Positions 58,566 to 64,000 of a stretch of DNA of 64,000 nt are shown piece by piece. Origin of the DNA: Campylobacteraceae bacterium (GTDB taxonomy: Bacteria > Campylobacterota > Campylobacteria > Campylobacterales > Campylobacteraceae); the NCBI GenBank assembly GCA_031268335.1, contig JAIRXG010000021.1, forward strand, positions 1 through 64,000, in the 5' to 3' direction. How positions within the stretch are numbered: the first letter of the stretch is position 1; the number at the start of each line of letters is the position of its first letter. A model generated the notes under the pieces. That model was given only the letters and a program-made list of their open reading frames with translations. It ran no database searches and was not told where the DNA came from. The translations under genes and the position numbers were made by a program.

Positions 58566-58982
58566 ATGTTTCGCAAAATATCGGTATTATTGATTTTAAC
58601 TGTCGGTGTATTATCAGCTCATAAAATAAGCCTTTTTGTATATGACGATAACGGCACGCTTTATATTCAAAGTTATTTTACAAAATCATCTCCTTGTAAA
58701 AATTGTGAAGTAACTGTAAAAGATGAAAATGATAAAAACATTGCAAAATTATTTACAGACGATGATGGCAAAGCTTCCCTGGAAACGTCAAACGAAGTGG
58801 TAACGATAAGCGTTGATGGAAGTATGGGGCATTTTAAAGAGATGAAGTATACGCTGAAGAGCTTTACGAAAGACGATGTGCAAGACCTTCCTCCCGACAT
58901 CTCTTTGTATAATATATTTATCGCTCTTGCAATTATAGCGGTCATTTTTTTAATGCTATGGTTTGTTAAAAGGAAAAAATGA
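58566..58982 (+). CDS. CbiL/NikL-like small transporter component
   Basis: The protein has 138 residues. A signal peptide (MFRKISVLLILTVGVLSA) is followed by HKISLFVYDDN (histidine at the new N terminus), a beta domain with a CKNC pair (SSPCKNCEVTV) and a C-terminal membrane helix (IALAIIAVIFLMLWFV) with KRKK tail. This matches the NikL/CbiL accessory type that works with CbiM and CbiQ. The stop overlaps cbiQ as ATGA. Confidence 0.8.
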   Translation: MFRKISVLLILTVGVLSAHKISLFVYDDNGTLYIQSYFTKSSPCKNCEVTVKDENDKNIAKLFTDDDGKASLETSNEVVTISVDGSMGHFKEMKYTLKSFTKDDVQDLPPDISLYNIFIALAIIAVIFLMLWFVKRKK

Positions 58983-59638
58983 GATCCATATCGCCAACTA
59001 CTTCTCTTTTAGTGGTATTTTTTTATAGCTTTACCGTAGCGCTGCAAGAACATATATATATTTTTATGTTCTTGCCCGTGTTGTTTTTGATTTTTGTAGA
59101 TTTTTGCGCTTTGAAAGAGGCGTTTCAAAAACTGCTTTTTTTGAACATTTTTGTTATCATCATCGTTATAAGTTTGCTTATGCAGGGCGATTTTAAGAGT
59201 GCTTTGCTTATTTTTGTGCGTTCAAATCTTATATTGTTAGCAACTCTTTTGCTCTTTTACCAAAAAAATGAGTTTGACATAGCTTTGGCGCTGCAAAGAT
59301 TGCGATTTTCCCACAAACTTGTATCCATCGTGTTTTTCACCGCCAGATCCATTTTTTTGATAAAGCGCGAATTTACACTTTTTAAAAAGACTCTGTATAT
59401 AAGAGGATTCAAGCCTAAAACAGATTTTTTAAGTTATAAGATTATGGCGGGTTTTGTAGGTATTTTGATTATAAAGGCATATGAAAGAGCAAAATATCTT
59501 CAAAAAAGTATGTTTTTGCGTGGGTTTAAAGGCGAGATTTATGCGCTGAGCAAGCGCCAAGTTTTTAGTCGTTGCGATATAGTTCTTTGCTTGATAACGC
59601 TTATATCGCTTACATGTAGATGGGGAGTTGTTTTATGA
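58979..59638 (+). CDS. cbiQ: ECF transporter transmembrane protein CbiQ/NikQ
   Basis: The protein has 219 residues with about five membrane helices and the two characteristic AxxRG-type coupling motifs: LYIRGFKPKTD and MFLRGFKGEIY. It couples ATP hydrolysis by the CbiO subunit to transport through CbiM. It overlaps the genes on both sides by ATGA junctions. Confidence 0.92.
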   Translation: MRSISPTTSLLVVFFYSFTVALQEHIYIFMFLPVLFLIFVDFCALKEAFQKLLFLNIFVIIIVISLLMQGDFKSALLIFVRSNLILLATLLLFYQKNEFDIALALQRLRFSHKLVSIVFFTARSIFLIKREFTLFKKTLYIRGFKPKTDFLSYKIMAGFVGILIIKAYERAKYLQKSMFLRGFKGEIYALSKRQVFSRCDIVLCLITLISLTCRWGVVL

Positions 59639-60354
59639 GTTGTTCTTTAAATATCAAAAATATATCTATGAGTAGAGACGGCAGAGAGCTTTTTAAAAAT
59701 ATATCGCTCAGCGTCTCCCATAAAGAAAAAATCGCCATTATCGGACCAAACGGCTGCGGAAAAACGACTTTATTGGAGACGATAATCGGACTTTATCCAA
59801 TAAGGGAAGGCAGCATTGAGCTTTTTCATCAAAAAATCAACAATAGCAATGATTTTAAATCCGTTCGTCATATGGTCGGTTATCTTTTGCAAGATTCCGA
59901 TAATCAATTTTTGGCTCCGATAGTGGAAGATGATGTCGCTTTTAGCCTTTTAGCGCGCGGTGTGGACAAAAATGAGGCGAAAGCAAAAACCGATGCGATA
60001 TTGGATAGTTTGGAAATTTCTCATTTGGCAAAGAAAGTCGTTTATCATCTTTCGGGCGGCGAGAAAAAACTTGTAGCATTGGCTGGGGTTTTGATAACAG
60101 AACCAAAACTTATGCTTTTGGATGAGCCGACGTCCGGACTTGATTTTGAGATGCAACTGAAATTGATGGAAATACTCAAAAAAATAGACAAAAGTATAAT
60201 CATCATTTCGCATGATAAAGAGTTTGTGGAATCCATGGTAGACGCGATATATAAAATCTCTTCGGATGGATTAAAGCGTATGTCAAGCTTTAAAACAGAG
60301 TACATACATACTCATGACGGATTGCCTTTACACACACATCCGCACGAGCATTAG
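59635..60354 (+). CDS. cbiO: ECF transporter ATP-binding protein CbiO/NikO with His-rich tail
   Basis: The product is about 239 residues. Walker A is GPNGCGKTT, Q-loop YLLQDSDNQF, signature LSGGEKKLVALAGVL, Walker B LMLLDEPTSGLD and H-loop ISHDKEF. The C terminus is histidine-rich (YIHTHDGLPLHTHPHEH), a feature of nickel-transport ATPases and a possible metal store. I chose ATG 59635 (ATGA overlap, GGGGAG RBS) over ATG 59620. It ends the operon. Confidence 0.93.
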   Translation: MSCSLNIKNISMSRDGRELFKNISLSVSHKEKIAIIGPNGCGKTTLLETIIGLYPIREGSIELFHQKINNSNDFKSVRHMVGYLLQDSDNQFLAPIVEDDVAFSLLARGVDKNEAKAKTDAILDSLEISHLAKKVVYHLSGGEKKLVALAGVLITEPKLMLLDEPTSGLDFEMQLKLMEILKKIDKSIIIISHDKEFVESMVDAIYKISSDGLKRMSSFKTEYIHTHDGLPLHTHPHEH

Positions 60355-60847
60355 GTGATTTTTGACAAAAATTATTGAGAAGTTTTGCAACTTTTGATTG
60401 AAAACTTCTTACATGTAGCAATGGGCAATATCGCTTCAAATGTGTTTTTGCACAAGCTTTATCGCCGCTCATTTAACTATATCTGCTGTTGCAAGTTTTT
60501 TGCTTTTGAGTGAGATTTTTGTTATTTTTCGCAGCTTTTTATTTTGTGTATTCTTACGCAAAAAGTATTGTCAAAATATAGTAACAAAAAAATATTTTCT
60601 TGAATATTTAAAGTCGTTTAATTCTAAGTCTCAACGAGTTCAATACCGCAATTATTGAACTTATGCTTATAATAATAGGCTATTTTAAACTTTTTATATT
60701 TTTATTGTCATTATTTTTGCATTCACGAGCAATATATTTTTTAACTCCATCTAAATTGAATTTTGTCTATATTATGTTGATAAAAATCATATTTTTTGAA
60801 AGATGTAAGTTTTATAATCGCCATTTCGTTACTTGTTGAGATAAATT
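60355..60847. other. Gap after nickel operon with gene fragment
   Basis: AT-rich sequence with one TACATGTA (60412) and no complete gene. A 13-codon fragment at 60624-60662 reads LSLNEFNTAIIEL and recurs at 63251-63289. Confidence 0.55.
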
Positions 60848-61003
60848 GGAATTAATAATGCGTTCCTGTCTAATAAAAGAGTAAAAGAGAGGGTTAGTAG
60901 AGGCGGACACGATGTTCCAAGTGCATATATAATAGAAGATACGACAAGAAGTATAAATAATTTGCCAAAAGCTTTAGAGATTGCCAATAGAGCTTATGTG
61001 TGA
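60848..61003 (+). pseudogene. C-terminal remnant of a zeta-toxin-like kinase
   Basis: A 51-codon in-frame stretch reads GINNAFLSNKRVKERV, then SRGGHDVPSAYIIEDTTRS, NNLPKALEIANRAYV and a stop. RVKERV..GGHDVP and the following SI.NLPKALEIA.RA are the hallmark of the C-terminal half of zeta-toxin/UDP-GlcNAc kinase relatives. No Walker A or start is found upstream, so it is a truncated relic. It is on the opposite strand to the intact zeta gene and not a duplicate of it. Confidence 0.72.
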
Positions 61004-61075
61004 TAACAGTAAAAGCAAAAACATCTTTTATGTATCAAGAAAAACAAAACAATAAAATTAAGCAGTAAAAAACTT

Positions 61076-61792
61076 CTACAGTGGTTTTAAAACATATCTA
61101 TTAAAATACACACCATTATCTTTTATCGGCTTAACTGTATTCTGATTTTTTTCTTTAAAATCTTTTAGCACTGAACTTATTGAGGACGTAGCGATAACTT
61201 TTGTATTGATAGCTTCCATAAGAGGTTTAGTCCAACTTGGCAACTCTTCCGCCTGAAAATGAATTTTTTTATCTCTTACATCCAATAATTTTCTAAATCT
61301 ATTGTTGCCTGTTTTACTATTATCGTAAAGAACTATATAATCAACTCTTGAACATATGTTTTGAAAAGTTGTAATACCTAAATCAAGATTTTCTTTTACA
61401 ATATCATTCTCAACGTTATGTCCACCCTCTTTAAACCTCTGTTTTATTCGCTTTTTAGATAATTCAAGAGTATCGATTCCAATATATACTAAAGAGATTT
61501 TAAAATTGTAGCTTCCAGCTCTATCAATTAGATTATTAATTTCTTTTTCATTGCCTAAAATCCTCTCTACGGCAAAAACTCTTTTTTCGTTGAAATATTT
61601 GTTTTGTAAATTGTGAATAGCTATTGTGCCGGTTTTTAGCTCATCATTACTATATTTATAAAAACCGCCGAACATATTCTTGAAAAACTCATCGGTATTT
61701 ATGAAAGGCGTCTCGTTACATGTTTTGATATAGTTGCCGAACGTACTTTTACCAACTCCATTTGTACCTGAGATAATTATTAAGTTAGACAT
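61076..61792 (-). CDS. Zeta toxin family kinase
   Basis: The protein has 238 residues. Walker A is ISGTNGVGKSTFGNYI. FINTDEFFKNMF carries the catalytic aspartate region, AVERILGNEKEINNLI follows, and the RFKEGGHNVENDIV motif is the zeta R/K..GGH signature. The C-terminal 60 residues are extra and basic. Zeta toxins phosphorylate UDP-N-acetylglucosamine and block peptidoglycan synthesis. The gene is intact and follows a 72-residue gene by 5 bases, suggesting a toxin-antitoxin pair. It may instead be a non-toxic kinase of the same fold. Confidence 0.85.
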   Translation of the reverse strand: MSNLIIISGTNGVGKSTFGNYIKTCNETPFINTDEFFKNMFGGFYKYSNDELKTGTIAIHNLQNKYFNEKRVFAVERILGNEKEINNLIDRAGSYNFKISLVYIGIDTLELSKKRIKQRFKEGGHNVENDIVKENLDLGITTFQNICSRVDYIVLYDNSKTGNNRFRKLLDVRDKKIHFQAEELPSWTKPLMEAINTKVIATSSISSVLKDFKEKNQNTVKPIKDNGVYFNRYVLKPL

Positions 61793-61797
61793 CGGTA

Positions 61798-62016
61798 TTA
61801 TTGAATTTGTTTTATTTTAACAAGCTTATCGTTTTCATCTAAATCTATAAGGAATTTTTCACCGAGTGGAGTTTCCATGATACTATACTCTGTTGATATA
61901 TTCTCATCGTTATAAACTAAACTTTTACCTTGAGAGAAAAAGTCATCGCGAATATCCCACTTTTCTATACCTTCTTGTATTGTGTCTAAAATATGTTTTT
62001 CATTTTCGGTATCCAA
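61798..62016 (-). CDS. Small acidic protein, candidate antitoxin
   Basis: The protein has 72 residues and a clear acidic excess (about 18 D/E against 8 K/R). The start is TTG 62016 with a GGAG RBS about nine bases upstream; no ATG lies early enough. The sequence (TENEKHILDTIQEGIEKWDIRDDFF ... ETPLGEKFLIDLDENDKLVKI) does not match epsilon, PezA or other antitoxin families I know. It sits 5 bases before the zeta-like gene and overlaps the decayed gene upstream by 17 bases. The antitoxin role is inferred from position, size and charge. Confidence 0.6.
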   Translation of the reverse strand: MDTENEKHILDTIQEGIEKWDIRDDFFSQGKSLVYNDENISTEYSIMETPLGEKFLIDLDENDKLVKIKQIQ

Positions 62017-62935
62017 TTGCCTGTTCTCCGTTTTCTGTTTTGAATTGTTGAGTTTTTAAGGTTTTATCAAAAACAATGTAAAACATATCATCCTCTTGAT
62101 AAAATTTTACTCCTGATAATATATTAGCATAATTTTCTTTATCATTGATACTTTTGGCAAGCTTAATATCTTTTTCAATTAAGCCGTTTATATGGTATCC
62201 TAAAACAAGAGAAATACCTACACAAACACCGAATATCAAGAAACCTGTTCCAACAAGGGTTGTAATTTTTGCATTGCTTTTGCGAGTAATAACTGAAGTT
62301 TGTGCAAGAGCGTCAGTAATCGATTTATTGGCATTATGTAAATCATTTAGTGTTTTTCAATGAAACTATCAATCACATCTTTCGTATCAAGCAATTTTTC
62401 GTTACAACTGTTTTTATATTGTTCGAGCATTTCTATAAGACCTTTTTCGCCAAGTCTTATAATACTCCCATTCTCTTTTAGTTGTATGACAATTTTTGAT
62501 ATGTCGTTCAAAGTTCTTGCAATCTCTTGCTTGTTTTTCGACTGACAATACATCGCTTACATTTATAATAGCTATAGTATTATTTTTCAACTGTTCGGAA
62601 TAACTTTTTAATACTCTAACATTTTTTTCAAGTTCGTATTGTTCAGGATAAGCATTTGAAAATTTAATATCATTAACTGCAATATTGAGACACTCAATTG
62701 TGTAAGATAATTGGCTTTCAATAATATTTTTTCATTTTTGGCAGTTAAATTTGAGACTTCTAAAGACTTTAAGCTTACTGATAATTTTTTTATTATTTCA
62801 ATAACACTTGCTAATTGTTATTGTGTTGAAGCCTTTGAAAACTCTTCATCTACAATGATATGGCCTGTATCAAAATTATCATCATCAATGCTAACTTACA
62901 CTATCAACGTTAAAATTGTTATCATCATCAGCCAT
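62000..62935 (-). pseudogene. Decayed membrane-anchored coiled-coil protein
   Basis: Reading the minus strand from ATG 62935 (MADDDNNFNVDS) one can follow a single protein across several frames: DDDNFDTGHIIVDEEFSKAS, then a TAA nonsense codon, LASVIEIIKKLSVSLKSLEVSNL, a frame change, ECLNIAVNDIKFSNAYPEQYELEKNV, another, EIARTLNDISKIVIQLKENGS, another, then NKSITDALAQTSVITRKS, a membrane helix (TLVGTGFLIFGVCVGISLVLGY) and a soluble tail ending at 62000. At least five lesions are needed. The layout resembles accessory proteins of mobilisable plasmids, but I cannot name the family. The last 80 codons remain open and could be expressed alone. Confidence 0.65.
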
Positions 62936-62945
62936 TACTAGCTAC

Positions 62946-63137
62946 TCATTTTTCAGTCGTTACTTGATAAGCCCAATCGCCGATTTTCAATTCTTCCGGA
63001 TTTTTTGGGAATGAATTCGGAACTTTTTGCTGATTGAGATTTAAATTCAAAGAAATTTTAATGTCGCTTTATAAACTTTCAGGCTTTGGAGTGCAACCGC
63101 CCAACATAATAGCGCCTATAATTGTCACAATAAACAA
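62946..63137 (-). pseudogene. Small lipoprotein with internal stop
   Basis: From TTG 63137 the frame gives a lipoprotein signal (FIVTIIGAIMLGGC) and TPKPESL. It is then broken by TAA at 63069-63071 and continues in the same frame as SDIKISLNLNLNQQKVPNSF and KIGDWAYQVTTEK to TGA at 62946. It lies just upstream of the decayed coiled-coil gene in the same orientation, as part of one decaying module. Confidence 0.6.
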
Positions 63138-63530
63138 TGTTTTAATTTTATATCGATTTAATATATAAATCTATAGTGCATGTTTATAATATTTGTCAAT
63201 TTGACAATTTTATTTATCTTGTTTGTGGCATTTAGTTTATTTTTTTTATCCTAAGTCTCAACGAATTTAACACTACAGTTATTGAACTCGCCGCCGGCTA
63301 TTGCTGGTGTTAAAGCGATATCAGCAAAATACAAAACCCCGCTTGCTATTCATCCAAACATTAAATTTTTTACATTTGCTCATAGACGGCAGAGACAATC
63401 TAAAACCTTAAGAAAAGCTTATTTTTCATTTTTTTATTAGATTATTTCTTTATATTTTAGCATCTTTGCATTATTATGCAGGGTATTAGCTTGATATTGT
63501 GAGCTAAAAATTAACACAAAAGGATAGATA
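63138..63530. other. Gap with gene fragments before second lipoprotein
   Basis: It contains the LSLNEFNTTVIEL fragment (63251-63289), second copy of the one at 60624, followed in another frame by a short stop-free run (PPAIAGVKAISAKYKTPLAIHPN...) ending at 63440. No complete gene is visible. Confidence 0.5.
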
Positions 63531-64000
63531 ATGTTTATTTTCTTAGACACAATCAGCGTTTCAAATTTATTCCAAAAAATAGCGCCTTTACTAATCGGTC
63601 TTTTTTTGATTGGCTGCGGAGGAAGAAGTTGCAACAATATGATAAATGCGGATACTCCGTTTATATCAGTTCAACCGCAAAGTATGACCTATACTGAAAA
63701 TGACAATGCAATTCCCTTGAATGTAACGGCTAGTGTAACAGACTGCGGCATACTATCGTATCAATGGTTTGAACTCGATGCAAACAGTACCGAAGAAGGA
63801 AAACAAGTCGCAACTATGCCAACCTATACTCCTCATACTAATGAGACAGGAGTAAAGTACTATTATGTCAAAGTTACAAATACAAATACAAATGCCACAG
63901 GAGATAAAATAATTTCCGTAACAAGTGACATCGCCATTATTACGGTAAAATCTGATACTCACACTGTAAGATTTTATGACGACAATCTTGATTTTATACA
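63531..64000 (+). CDS. Surface lipoprotein, paralog of the GLUG lipoprotein; 3' end outside window
   Basis: The ATG at 63531 follows an AAAGGAT RBS. The protein begins MFIFLDTISVSNLFQ and has a lipoprotein signal ending LLIGLFLIGC, then GGRSCNN. An Ig-like domain follows (SVQPQSMTYTENDNAIPLNV ... LSYQWFELD ... KYYYVKVTN) and then VRFYDDNLDFI at the window end. This order and the last motif match the lipoprotein at 54507-56482 (QPSGSTYTKGDTSIPLSI ... GFYDENLSFIES), so GLUG repeats probably follow beyond the window. It has no dinucleotide tract in its leader and is in frame. Confidence 0.82.
   Translation, partial: MFIFLDTISVSNLFQKIAPLLIGLFLIGCGGRSCNNMINADTPFISVQPQSMTYTENDNAIPLNVTASVTDCGILSYQWFELDANSTEEGKQVATMPTYTPHTNETGVKYYYVKVTNTNTNATGDKIISVTSDIAIITVKSDTHTVRFYDDNLDFI

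Noticed and set aside
60440-60658. 72-codon plus-strand frame after the nickel operon
   Set aside because: It has no RBS and no recognisable content, and a conserved fragment is found in a different frame of the same DNA.
62145-62941. Plus-strand open frames across the decayed module
   Set aside because: They are shadows of the minus-strand gene remnants and have no start signals.

Overview
The window is AT-rich chromosomal DNA from a member of the Campylobacterota (Epsilonproteobacteria). The evidence is gene content and order. The sets nth / PEB4-like PPIase / class II aldolase and tgt / TrkA-C protein / aroB / MscS channel / mtaB follow orders known from Campylobacter and relatives. A desulforubrerythrin with an N-terminal desulforedoxin-like motif, a dimeric dUTPase and a nik/cbi nickel ECF transporter also fit. 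I cannot name genus or species.

Layout. 1-5610: the end of an Ig-like surface protein gene, translationally coupled to a large outer-membrane barrel protein. 6315-8818 (-): adenylyltransferase-rhodanese, serine acetyltransferase, thioesterase. 8902-15790: a phosphate regulon, with phoU, response regulator and kinase (-) divergent from pstS-C-A-B (+). 16335-22445: desulforubrerythrin, dUTPase, dnaX, DEAD-box helicase and nth, all on the - strand. 22574-26491: PPIase, aldolase, hisD, hemolysin III family. 27693-36658: tgt divergent from the TrkA-like gene, then an aroB-mscS-mtaB-FtsH-like-orf-mogA operon. 36671-45083: Sel1-repeat proteins, a valS-metN-metI-metQ-dedA operon (-) and an AlkD-like gene. 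45856-48919: an accessory envelope operon of outer-membrane protein, two lipoproteins and a frameshifted DUF4105 gene. 49122-53940: metE and a UvrD-like helicase. 54507-56482: a GLUG-repeat lipoprotein. 57217-60354: nickel/cobalt ECF transporter. 60624-63289: a decayed zeta-toxin module. 63531-end: the start of a paralog of the GLUG lipoprotein.

The most notable signals are as follows. The GLUG lipoprotein is split from a good start codon and RBS by a (TC)10 tract. Loss of one unit would restore the frame, so the locus reads as phase-variable and switched off. A second ten-unit dinucleotide tract, (AG)10, sits just after a TATAAT box ahead of the envelope operon. The palindrome TACATGTA occurs about 27 times, far above expectation, often in intergenic DNA. 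A roughly 210-330 bp intergenic repeat occurs in inverted orientation on either side of the 10-kb phosphate block. An FtsH-family ATPase has lost its HEXXH protease motif. A zeta-toxin gene with a small acidic upstream gene lies among pseudogenes, between two copies of a short coding fragment whose differences are mostly synonymous.
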